Source: Chloroflexota bacterium (GTDB lineage: Bacteria > Chloroflexota > Limnocylindria > QHBO01). From it: 8,108 nt of DNA. The position numbers and the translations under genes are program-made. The DNA lies in NCBI GenBank assembly GCA_013694645.1, contig JACDBZ010000186.1, positions 1 through 8,108 on the forward strand, written 5' to 3'. Positions 1-5,419 of this stretch are shown one piece after another. The notes beneath the pieces are model-generated. The model saw nothing but the letters and a program-made list of their open reading frames with translations, was not told where the DNA came from and ran no database searches. Numbering within the stretch: position 1 is the stretch's first letter; each line of letters opens with the position of its first letter.

Positions 1-282
1 TTCGGGACCGACATTCGTGACGATCCGATAGCCGGTGCCCAGGCCAGCCTCGTCGGCAATGGCCCGCATGACGCTGAACAGCTTCGCCAGGATCTGGCCA
101 TCTTCATCGGTCAAGGCGTGGGCGTCCGGAATGTGGCGCCTCGGGATCACGAGCACGTGTGTCGGCGCGCGGGGCGCAATATCGCGAAAGGCGATGACAT
201 CGTCGTCCTCGTGCACGAGGTCGGAGGGGATCTCGCCCGCAACGATCCGGCAGAAGAGGCAGTCGGAGTCGCGTTCGGTCAT
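1..282 (-). CDS. HIT-family (histidine triad) nucleotide hydrolase/transferase, N-terminal part, cut by left window edge
   Basis: The 94 visible codons, from ATG at 282 to the edge, give the N-terminal part of a HIT-fold protein of the HINT type. The opening DCLFCRIVAGEIPS (residues 7-20), VIAFRDIAPRAPTHVLVIPRRH (residues 29-50 in two halves: VIAFRDIAPR, APTHVLVIPRRH) and GYRIVTNVG (84-92) are characteristic. Known HINT proteins hydrolyse purine nucleoside phosphoramidates or AMP-lysine type bonds in the cytosol, usually as homodimers. The catalytic His-x-His-x-His motif should lie about 10 residues beyond the edge, so activity cannot be judged. The start is fixed by the family N-terminus and by a TANNNT box 6 nt upstream. 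It follows rsmE after a 104-nt gap, so it may be read both from its own promoter and by read-through. Family assignment is firm; the specific substrate is unknown. Confidence 0.93.
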   Translation of the reverse strand, partial: MTERDSDCLFCRIVAGEIPSDLVHEDDDVIAFRDIAPRAPTHVLVIPRRHIPDAHALTDEDGQILAKLFSVMRAIADEAGLGTGYRIVTNVGPE

Positions 283-288
283 GGGCCA

Positions 289-294
289 AGCCTA
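289..294 (-). promoter_or_regulatory. Predicted -10 box of the HIT gene (leaderless)
   Basis: On the minus strand TAGGCT is followed by 6 nt (TGGCCC) and then the ATG. This spacing would put the transcription start on or next to the start codon. There is no good Shine-Dalgarno sequence and no clear -35 box. Support comes mainly from the same arrangement before three other first genes in the window. Confidence 0.45.
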
Positions 295-386
295 GTACCG
301 CGCGCCGCACTCGTCTTGATGCTTCGCACGCCGTGGATACCCGCGCGCAATGGGACGAACCGGCAGGGGAATTGCGGCGCGGGACA

Positions 387-1076
387 CTAGGCGAAGTCGC
401 CGGTCCGCGACAGGATCACTGCCGCAGCCGCCACGGCGACCGTCTGCGACCTCAGGATGCGCGGACCGAGACCTGCGATCCTCACACCCGCCTGCTCCGC
501 CGCCGCCACTTCAGCCGGGCTGAAGCCGCCTTCGGGGCCGATGAGGACCTCCGCCGGCGCCTCGAGACTGCTCAGCCCAGACCCATCGTGGCGCTCGAAG
601 AGCATCACCGATCCCGCGATCAGCGCATCGGCCAGCTTCACCGGCGCTGCAATCATCGGAATGACCCCGCGCTCCGACTGCTCGGCAGCCTCACGGGCGA
701 TCGTGTGCAGCCGCTCGAGCTTGCGCGGCGAAACCTCTCGCGCCACGCAACGTTCGGTGAGAACCAGCCGAAACGCCGCCACGCCGAGCTCAGTGGCGTG
801 CTGCACGACGGCTTCGAGCGCGTCGCCCTTGAGGAGAGCCTGGACGATCGTCAGCCGATGTCGCGACTCGCTCGCCACCACGGATCGTTCCTCCACGACG
901 CAGTCGCTCCCGTCCAGCCGGCATACGGCCTGGGTCCCATCACCGGGAAGGAGGACCAGCCGATCTCCATCCACGAGCCGCAGTACGCCGCGCACCTGGC
1001 GTGCGATCGGCGGTGGAAGCGGAAAGCGCTCGACCGCAACCGTCCCGGGCGCAACGAAGAACCGATGAAGCGTCAC
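387..1076 (-). CDS. rsmE: 16S rRNA (uracil1498-N3)-methyltransferase RsmE
   Basis: A 229-residue SPOUT-class methyltransferase that uses S-adenosylmethionine to methylate N3 of U1498 in helix 44 of 16S rRNA. Residues 1-70 match the N-terminal PUA-like domain (HRFFV at 4-8, VLRLVDGDRL at 31-40). The rest is the trefoil-knot catalytic domain: LLKGDALEAVVQHATELGV (81-99), EAAEQSER (129-136), LIGPEGGFSPAEV (178-190) and LGPRILRSQT (203-212). The start is taken as GTG at 1076, because its first residues MTLHRFFV align with the family N-terminus, it overlaps the prmA stop as GTGA, and GGAG lies 8 nt upstream. The longer ATG reading from 1106 adds ten unrelated residues inside prmA. The overlap implies translational coupling to prmA. 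One oddity: the usual R-x-E-T of the last motif reads R-S-Q-T (Gln211). Length is normal for the family. Confidence 0.95.
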   Translation of the reverse strand: MTLHRFFVAPGTVAVERFPLPPPIARQVRGVLRLVDGDRLVLLPGDGTQAVCRLDGSDCVVEERSVVASESRHRLTIVQALLKGDALEAVVQHATELGVAAFRLVLTERCVAREVSPRKLERLHTIAREAAEQSERGVIPMIAAPVKLADALIAGSVMLFERHDGSGLSSLEAPAEVLIGPEGGFSPAEVAAAEQAGVRIAGLGPRILRSQTVAVAAAAVILSRTGDFA

Positions 1077-1981
1077 GCCCCGTGCTCCATGCGCAGCGAT
1101 ACCCATTCGCCGCCATCGCGCCGATCATTCAGCCGCAGGCCCTCCCGCGCCAGGGCGACGATCACCTCGGTCGCCCGCGGTTCGATGACGCCGGAGACGA
1201 GGAGCACTCCGCCGTCCGCGAGATGCGCGGCAAGCGACGGGGCGAGCGCAACCAGCACGGCCGCGACCAGGTTCGCCGTCATCAGCGGGTAGCGCTCCGC
1301 GGGCGATGCGGGCAGTGTGCCCTCCCTCGCCTCGAATTGACCGGCGAGCCCATTGCGTGCGGCGTTCTCTCTCGAGGCTGCCACCGCCAGCGGATCGGTG
1401 TCGATTCCGACCGCGTGCGTCGCGCCAAGTCGCAGGGCGGCCAGGGCCAGGATGCCGGACCCGCAACCAACATCGAGGATGCGGTCGGGCATCGGCTGAA
1501 CTTCCTGGAGCAGCTCCAGACAACCGCGGGTCGTCGGGTGCAGGCCCGTACCGAACGCCATCCCGGGGTCGAGCGTGATAGCGACCTCGCCCGAGCTCAG
1601 CTCCTCCTCGGCCCAGGACGGCACGATCACCACGCGACCGATGCGCTGAGCGACGTAATGCCGCTTCCAGGCGTCGATCCAGTCGGCGTCATCGACCGTG
1701 CGGACACGCAGCGGACCGACCGGCCGCAGACCGAATGCCTGGATGTGCCACAGAGCCCGCTCGGTGGCTTCGACCTGGTCGCCGGCTTCCGGGGTGTCGG
1801 CAACGTGGGCCGTGATGACGTACGGCGCGGTGACGTCCTCGCTGGCCGCCAGCTCGTCATCACGGTCGCGGATCAGCCGCGTCGGCTGCACCGCGCTGCC
1901 GGCACTGACGCGGCCGAGAATCTCGCTCACCGCCTCGACGGCCTCGACATCGACCTCCACGCTCAACTCCAGCCAGCGCAT
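1073..1981 (-). CDS. prmA: Ribosomal protein L11 methyltransferase PrmA
   Basis: A 302-residue class I SAM-dependent methyltransferase that trimethylates lysines and the N-terminus of ribosomal protein L11. Residues 1-90 form the N-terminal substrate-recognition domain. The linker contains DADWIDAWKRHY (98-109), and the catalytic domain has the family hallmarks DPGMAFGTGLHPTT (138-151), ILDVGCGSGILAL (168-180; SAM motif I), GIDTDPLAV (192-200; acidic ribose-binding residue) and ANLVA (236-240; the usual N-I-L-A motif). It starts 11 nt after the dnaJ stop and overlaps rsmE by the GTGA at its end, so it is the middle gene of dnaJ-prmA-rsmE. The same order is known in the Bacillus dnaK operon. 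No clear Shine-Dalgarno is visible before the ATG at 1981, so translation may depend on coupling to dnaJ. Nothing suggests damage. Confidence 0.96.
   Translation of the reverse strand: MRWLELSVEVDVEAVEAVSEILGRVSAGSAVQPTRLIRDRDDELAASEDVTAPYVITAHVADTPEAGDQVEATERALWHIQAFGLRPVGPLRVRTVDDADWIDAWKRHYVAQRIGRVVIVPSWAEEELSSGEVAITLDPGMAFGTGLHPTTRGCLELLQEVQPMPDRILDVGCGSGILALAALRLGATHAVGIDTDPLAVAASRENAARNGLAGQFEAREGTLPASPAERYPLMTANLVAAVLVALAPSLAAHLADGGVLLVSGVIEPRATEVIVALAREGLRLNDRRDGGEWVSLRMEHGA
1085..1088 (-). promoter_or_regulatory. Ribosome binding site deciding the rsmE GTG start
   Basis: GGAG on the minus strand, 8 nt before the GTG at 1076 and inside the last codons of prmA. It supports the GTG start over the upstream in-frame ATG at 1106. 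Confidence 0.55.
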
Positions 1982-1992
1982 CGGCGCGCGGA

Positions 1993-3123
1993 TCAGGTGA
2001 ACAGGTCGCGCAGGCGGTCGAACACCGATCCCCCGCCTTTGGGAATCACCGCCGGGCCGCTCACCTCGCCCAGCTGCCGGAGCAGCTCACGCTCGTGTTT
2101 CGAGAGCTTGGTGGGCACGATGACATTGAGGATGACGTGGAGATCGCCGCGACCCGCGCCACGCAGGCGCGGCACCCCCTTGCCACGCAGGCGGATCTCG
2201 TGGCCGGACTGCGCACCGGCAGGGATCTCGATCTCCTCGCTGTCCTCGACGGTCGGCACGGACAGGCTTGCGCCGAGTGCTGCCTGCGGGAACGTGATCG
2301 GCAGCTCGTGGTACAGCTCGGTCCCGCGCCGGACGAGCTGTGGATGCTCGCGCACCGTGACGGCCACATAGAGGTCGCCGTTGGGACCGCCCCGCGGCCC
2401 CGCTTCACCCTGTCCCTCGAGCGCAATCCTCTGACCGTCGTCAATCCCGGCCGGGATGCTGACCGTCACCGTCCGCTCCTCGCGGGTCAGACCATCGCCG
2501 CCGCACACGGCGCACGGGGTTGCCGTGATGCGTCCCTCCCCGCGACATCGCCCACAGGCAACGATATTGACCATCTGACCCAGGATCGTCTGCGCCACCC
2601 GACGCTTCTCACCGGAACCATTACATTCGGGACACGTTTCGGGCTCCGTGCCGGGCTCGCCGCCGGCACCGTCGCAATTGGCGCACGTCACCGACGTCGG
2701 AAATACGATCTCTCTGGTGACGCCGAAGACCGCCTCCGCGAACTCGATGGTCAGGTCGTAGCGAAGGTCCGCCCCGGCAACCACGCGGGTCCGGCGACGC
2801 GCACCGGCCGGAGCGCCGCCGAAGAACGCATCGAATATGTCGCCGAACGGCCCGAAGCCGCCGCCGCCGAATCCCTCGAAGCCGCCGGCAGCCGCACCAT
2901 CGACTCCCGCGTGGCCGAACATGTCATACGCGGATCGACGTTGGCGATCCGACAGCACACGGTACGCCTCGTTGAGCTCCTTGAAGCGCTGCTCGGCGCC
3001 GTCGTTCCTGTCGACGTCCGGATGATGCAGCTGCGCCAGGCGCCGAAAGGCACGTTTGATCTCGGCGTCGTCGGCACCGCGCTCGACTCCGAGTATGTCG
3101 TAGTAATCACGCTTCACGGCCAT
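1993..3123 (-). CDS. dnaJ: Chaperone protein DnaJ (Hsp40)
   Basis: A 376-residue type I (class A) J-protein, the cochaperone that delivers clients to DnaK and triggers its ATP hydrolysis. The J domain spans about 5-70 (RDYYDILGV at 5-13) with the essential HPD at 34-36. A Gly/Phe-rich linker (about 73-104, including GDIFDAFFGG) follows. The zinc-finger region has four intact C-x-x-C-x-G-x-G repeats starting at Cys147, Cys164, Cys190 and Cys204; the two C-terminal substrate-binding domains cover about 215-340. The ATG at 3123 is chosen because the family begins just before the R-D-Y-Y residues; the in-frame ATG at 3138 overlaps the predicted -10 box and a GTG at 3150 falls in the operator. It heads dnaJ-prmA-rsmE and has its own CIRCE and promoter, unlike the common grpE-dnaK-dnaJ layout in which it follows dnaK directly. 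Confidence 0.97.
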   Translation of the reverse strand: MAVKRDYYDILGVERGADDAEIKRAFRRLAQLHHPDVDRNDGAEQRFKELNEAYRVLSDRQRRSAYDMFGHAGVDGAAAGGFEGFGGGGFGPFGDIFDAFFGGAPAGARRRTRVVAGADLRYDLTIEFAEAVFGVTREIVFPTSVTCANCDGAGGEPGTEPETCPECNGSGEKRRVAQTILGQMVNIVACGRCRGEGRITATPCAVCGGDGLTREERTVTVSIPAGIDDGQRIALEGQGEAGPRGGPNGDLYVAVTVREHPQLVRRGTELYHELPITFPQAALGASLSVPTVEDSEEIEIPAGAQSGHEIRLRGKGVPRLRGAGRGDLHVILNVIVPTKLSKHERELLRQLGEVSGPAVIPKGGGSVFDRLRDLFT

Positions 3124-3133
3124 GGCGGCCAGG

Positions 3134-3142
3134 ATCATACCA
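3134..3142 (-). promoter_or_regulatory. Extended -10 promoter element of dnaJ
   Basis: Minus strand reads TGG-TATGAT, an extended -10 (TGn) with five of six consensus bases. It ends 10 nt before the dnaJ ATG, so the transcript would begin about 3-5 nt before the start codon. No good -35 hexamer is seen at 17-18 nt; that region is occupied by CIRCE, and an extended -10 can compensate for a weak -35. Confidence 0.6.
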
Positions 3143-3143
3143 A

Positions 3144-3170
3144 TTGGCACTCGCAGCGCGCGAGTGCCAG
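3144..3170. promoter_or_regulatory. CIRCE operator (HrcA binding site)
   Basis: TTGGCACTC (3144-3152), exactly nine spacer bases, then GAGTGCCAG (3162-3170). The consensus CIRCE is TTAGCACTC-N9-GAGTGCTAA: 15 of the 18 arm bases match and the arms are complementary at 8 of 9 positions. HrcA represses chaperone operons from this element and releases it on heat shock, when GroEL is titrated. Here it covers roughly -18 to -44 relative to the predicted dnaJ start, so bound HrcA would block polymerase. It also ends 35 nt before the start codon of the divergent glycosylase gene, where that gene's -35 region would be. hrcA itself is not in the window. Confidence 0.9.
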
Positions 3171-3193
3171 CTCACGGTTCGTGCCTCGGCGGG

Positions 3194-3199
3194 TACGAT
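3194..3199 (+). promoter_or_regulatory. Predicted -10 box of the YcaQ/AlkX-like gene (leaderless)
   Basis: TACGAT, then 6 nt (CCGCGC), then ATG at 3206. The spacing implies transcription starting at the start codon. No Shine-Dalgarno at normal distance and no convincing -35 box; the -35 position (about 3171-3176) abuts the CIRCE element. Confidence 0.5.
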
Positions 3200-3205
3200 C
3201 CGCGC

Positions 3206-4447
3206 ATGCCACCCATGCGAGTCTCAGCCGATCACGCTCGCCGGTTTCTCGTTGCTCGCCACCTCCTGGCTCCGCCGCGCGCGCTCCCGGCAGAGCCGGC
3301 ATCGGTCCTTGCGGCGGTCGAGCGTCTCGGGAGTCTCCAGTTCGATCCGCTCGAGGTGCCCGGCGCCCGAAATCACGACCTCGTCCTCCACGCCAGGGTA
3401 GGCGGCTACGAACGGGCCTGGTGCGAGCAGTGGCTGTACGGGCCCGATCGGCGCCTCATCGAGCTTTACAACAAGAGCCTCAACCTGGTGCCGATGCACG
3501 AGCTGCCCCACTATCGCGTCACCTGGCAGCGCAACACGCCCGACATCGACAACGGCATCCTGAAGGAGCAGGCGGACGTCGCCCAGGCGATCCTCCGCCG
3601 CCTGAAGACCGACGGGCCGCTTTCGACCGCGGCATTCAGCGAGCACGGTCACGCCGTCGAGTGGTGGTGGGCGCCGACGCGAGCGAGCCGTGCAGTGATG
3701 GAGGCCCTCTTCGTCACGGGACGCATCGGGATCAGCCGGCGGGACGGCAACCGCCGCTACTACGACCTCATCGAGCGCCTCGTCCCCGCCGAACTCCTCA
3801 GGTTGAAGGAGCCAGAGGAGGACGCCATGCGCCGCCGACTGTTGAGCCGATTCCGCGCGACCGGCATGACGACGCCGGTCGGAACCCAGTCGGAGGTGAT
3901 GTACAGCGCTGGCTCCGCGGTCGAACGGGTCGCTCGCACGGCCCGGCTCGTCGAAGATGGCGAGCTGCTGCCGATCGAGGTCGAGAATCTCAAGGGTCCT
4001 CGCTACATCATCGCCGCCGAGGCACCGATCCTCGACGCCACCGCCGATCCGTTGGGCCCGCCCGCCCCCGCGGTCACGTTCCTCGCGCCGCTCGACCCGC
4101 TCGTCTGGGATCGGCGCCTGCTCCGCGAGCTGTGGGGCTTCGACTACCTGTGGGAGGTCTACGTTCCCGAGGCCAGGCGCAAATGGGGCTACTACGTCCT
4201 CCCGATCCTGTTCGGAAACCGCTTCGTCGGGCGCATCGAGCCGCGCATCGACCGCAGGACGAAGACGCTGCAGATCATCGGCGCCTGGTTCGAGCCCGCT
4301 GTTGCGCCGATGGAGGAGCCGGGATTCGTTGAGGCCCTGCGCGACGCGATCGAGGCCTACCGGTCCTTTGTCGGAGCCACGAAGGTCGTCTGGCCCCGCT
4401 CCGGGGTTGGCCGGCAGATCGCCGGTGCACTGCGGCGATCGGTATAG
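3206..4447 (+). CDS. YcaQ/AlkX-like winged-helix DNA glycosylase (HTH_42 family)
   Basis: A 413-residue protein of the winged-helix family that includes E. coli YcaQ (AlkX) and Streptomyces AlkZ, which remove alkylated bases and unhook interstrand crosslinks. Visible landmarks are LGSLQFDPLEV (41-51), containing the Q-hydrophobic-D catalytic motif Q45-F46-D47 of the YcaQ branch (AlkZ has Q-x-Q); VEWWWAPTRASRAVMEALF (151-169); TGRIGISRR (171-179); FLAPLDPLVWDR (292-303); and WGYYVLPILFGNRFVGRIE (327-345). The segment equivalent to the E. coli W-A-H-E-A region reads ELYNKSLNLVP (86-96), so it is a divergent subgroup. The ATG at 3206 is chosen because the family N-terminus (RVSADHARRFL) follows directly and a -10 box sits 6 nt upstream; ATG at 3215 is the alternative, and the 28-residue upstream extension would run through the CIRCE site. 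It is divergent from dnaJ and convergent with xth, another base-excision repair gene. Family firm, lesion specificity unknown. Confidence 0.85.
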   Translation: MPPMRVSADHARRFLVARHLLAPPRALPAEPASVLAAVERLGSLQFDPLEVPGARNHDLVLHARVGGYERAWCEQWLYGPDRRLIELYNKSLNLVPMHELPHYRVTWQRNTPDIDNGILKEQADVAQAILRRLKTDGPLSTAAFSEHGHAVEWWWAPTRASRAVMEALFVTGRIGISRRDGNRRYYDLIERLVPAELLRLKEPEEDAMRRRLLSRFRATGMTTPVGTQSEVMYSAGSAVERVARTARLVEDGELLPIEVENLKGPRYIIAAEAPILDATADPLGPPAPAVTFLAPLDPLVWDRRLLRELWGFDYLWEVYVPEARRKWGYYVLPILFGNRFVGRIEPRIDRRTKTLQIIGAWFEPAVAPMEEPGFVEALRDAIEAYRSFVGATKVVWPRSGVGRQIAGALRRSV

Positions 4448-4472
4448 GCGGTGGTCACACGGCCCGCAACGG

Positions 4473-4485
4473 TGGGCTTCGCCCA
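4473..4485. terminator. Hairpin after the glycosylase gene, possible terminator
   Basis: TGGGC-TTC-GCCCA, a perfect 5-bp GC-rich stem starting 25 nt after the glycosylase stop. There is no T-run, so if it terminates it does so without a classical U tract. Flanking CGGT and ACCG could extend the stem around a bulge. Confidence 0.3.
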
Positions 4486-4581
4486 AGGACCGCCGGCTGA
4501 AGATGACACACGGTACGTATGCATCTACGTCGGGACGCCGCTGGGTGGCAATCTGAACATCTACGGCCCGGTGGATGTCAG

Positions 4582-4594
4582 CGGGCTCCGCCCG
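4582..4594. terminator. Hairpin after xth, possible terminator
   Basis: CGGGC-TCC-GCCCG, a perfect 5-bp stem 13 nt beyond the xth stop on the minus strand. Its core GGGCTCCGCCC differs by one base from that of the hairpin at 4473-4485. No T-run follows on either strand. Confidence 0.3.
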
Positions 4595-4607
4595 TAATGG
4601 CTCCCTC

Positions 4608-5396
4608 TCAGGGGTCGACGAAGTCGACGACGAGTGGAGCGTGGTCGGACGGGATGCCGGGGTAGGTCGAAGGCTTGCGGGCGTCACGATCTCGCTCCGC
4701 GGCGACAGCACGCGTGGCAAGCAGCGCAGACACATACACGTGGTCGATCCGCATCCCGAAGTTCTTGTGGAAGTGACCGGCGCGGTAGTCCCACCAGCTG
4801 AAGAAGCCCGGCTCGGGGTGAAACTGGCGGACGACGTCGACCATTCCCCATGCGCGCAGCTTCGCGATCGCAGCCCGTTCCGGCGCCGAAACGTGCGTCG
4901 CTCCATGCACCGCGTTGGCATCCCAGACGTCGATGTCCTCGGGCGCCACGTTGTAGTCGCCGCAGATGGCGACCTCGGTGGCCGGGTCGTTCTGATTCAG
5001 CCAGGCCGACAGGCGCGCCAGCCACTCGAGCTTGGCGAGGTAGAACTCGGAGTCGACGACGCGACCGTTCGGGACGTAGATGTTCGCGACCCGCATCGGC
5101 CCACAGGTGGCTGCCAGGAAGCGGCCTCCGTCATCGGTCCAGCCGTCCGGCGTCGGGATCCCGGCCACGATGTCGCTGATGCCGATGCGCGACGCGATGG
5201 CCACCCCGTTCCATCGACCGGGGCCGTGGTGGACCAGCTCGTATCCGAGGGCGGCGAAGTCCATGAGGGGTGCCTGCGCGTCGGAGAGCTTCGTCTCCTG
5301 CATGCACAGCACGTCGGGCTGGTTGCGCTCGGTCCACGCCAGCACTCGATCGAGGCGGGCCTTGAGCGAATTGACGTTCCACGTCGCGAGTCGCAT
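4608..5396 (-). CDS. xth: Exodeoxyribonuclease III (AP endonuclease, ExoIII family)
   Basis: A 262-residue Mg2+-dependent endonuclease/exonuclease/phosphatase-fold enzyme that cuts the backbone 5' of abasic sites and degrades 3' ends in base-excision repair. All active-site motifs are present: ATWNVNS (4-10, Asn7), MQETK (32-36, Glu34), ANIYVPNG (104-111, Tyr107), GDYNVAP (146-152, Asp147 and Asn149), MRIDHV (215-220, Asp218) and SDHAPL (250-255, Asp251-His252). Length matches bacterial ExoIII (about 260-270). The ATG at 5396 gives the exact family N-terminus MRLATWNVNS, with a -10-like TAGACT 7 nt upstream. It is divergent from mscL, sharing a 23-bp start-to-start gap, and convergent with the glycosylase, whose abasic-site product it could process. 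The pairing with that glycosylase is inference from position. Confidence 0.96.
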   Translation of the reverse strand: MRLATWNVNSLKARLDRVLAWTERNQPDVLCMQETKLSDAQAPLMDFAALGYELVHHGPGRWNGVAIASRIGISDIVAGIPTPDGWTDDGGRFLAATCGPMRVANIYVPNGRVVDSEFYLAKLEWLARLSAWLNQNDPATEVAICGDYNVAPEDIDVWDANAVHGATHVSAPERAAIAKLRAWGMVDVVRQFHPEPGFFSWWDYRAGHFHKNFGMRIDHVYVSALLATRAVAAERDRDARKPSTYPGIPSDHAPLVVDFVDP

Positions 5397-5403
5397 CGAT
5401 GGG

Positions 5404-5409
5404 AGTCTA
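5404..5409 (-). promoter_or_regulatory. Predicted -10 box of xth (leaderless)
   Basis: Minus strand TAGACT, 7 nt before the ATG at 5396. No Shine-Dalgarno sequence is present. It shares two base pairs (5408-5409) with the opposite-strand -10 box of mscL, so the two promoters physically overlap. Confidence 0.45.
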
Positions 5410-5413
5410 TCCT
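5408..5413 (+). promoter_or_regulatory. Predicted -10 box of mscL (leaderless)
   Basis: TATCCT, then 6 nt (CGAGGA), then ATG at 5420. The GAGGA touches the ATG and is too close to serve as a normal ribosome binding site. No clear -35 hexamer; it would fall within the xth coding sequence. Confidence 0.5.
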
Positions 5414-5419
5414 CGAGGA

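Larger units (their letters stand above)
4448..4597 (+). other. Short open frame directly after the glycosylase stop, possible remnant or read-through tail
   Basis: After the TAG at 4445-4447 the same frame stays open for 49 codons to a TAA at 4595-4597. It has no ATG; GTG at 4451 or 4472 are the only plausible starts and neither has a Shine-Dalgarno. Its second half (RYVCIYVGTPLGG, then NLNIYGPVDVSGLRP) looks protein-like and uses mostly G/C-ending codons. I do not recognise it. It could be a gene remnant, a small protein or chance in GC-rich DNA; the two hairpins within it argue for an untranslated terminator region. Confidence 0.15.

Noticed and set aside
283..386. Extra gene or terminator between rsmE and the HIT gene
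   Set aside because: No open frame with coding character and no clear stem-loop; only the weak -10 box for the HIT gene could be supported.
1001..2371. 456-codon plus-strand open frame antisense to rsmE, prmA and dnaJ
   Set aside because: Spans three genes with clear motifs on the other strand; no family resemblance.
3124..3150. Upstream dnaJ starts (GTG 3150, ATG 3138)
   Set aside because: They lie in the CIRCE arm and the -10 box, and add residues not found in DnaJ.
2095..4332. 745-codon plus-strand open frame covering dnaJ antisense and most of the glycosylase gene
   Set aside because: It crosses two real genes in a wrong frame, shows arginine/alanine-rich low-complexity sequence and no motif.
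3224..4921. 565-codon minus-strand open frame opposite the glycosylase and the end of xth
   Set aside because: Out-of-frame shadow of two well-supported genes; no domain and atypical composition.
5399..5419. ATG at 5399 as the mscL start
   Set aside because: The seven extra residues have no family support and would lie over the predicted promoter; MLREFRDF from 5420 is the canonical N-terminus.
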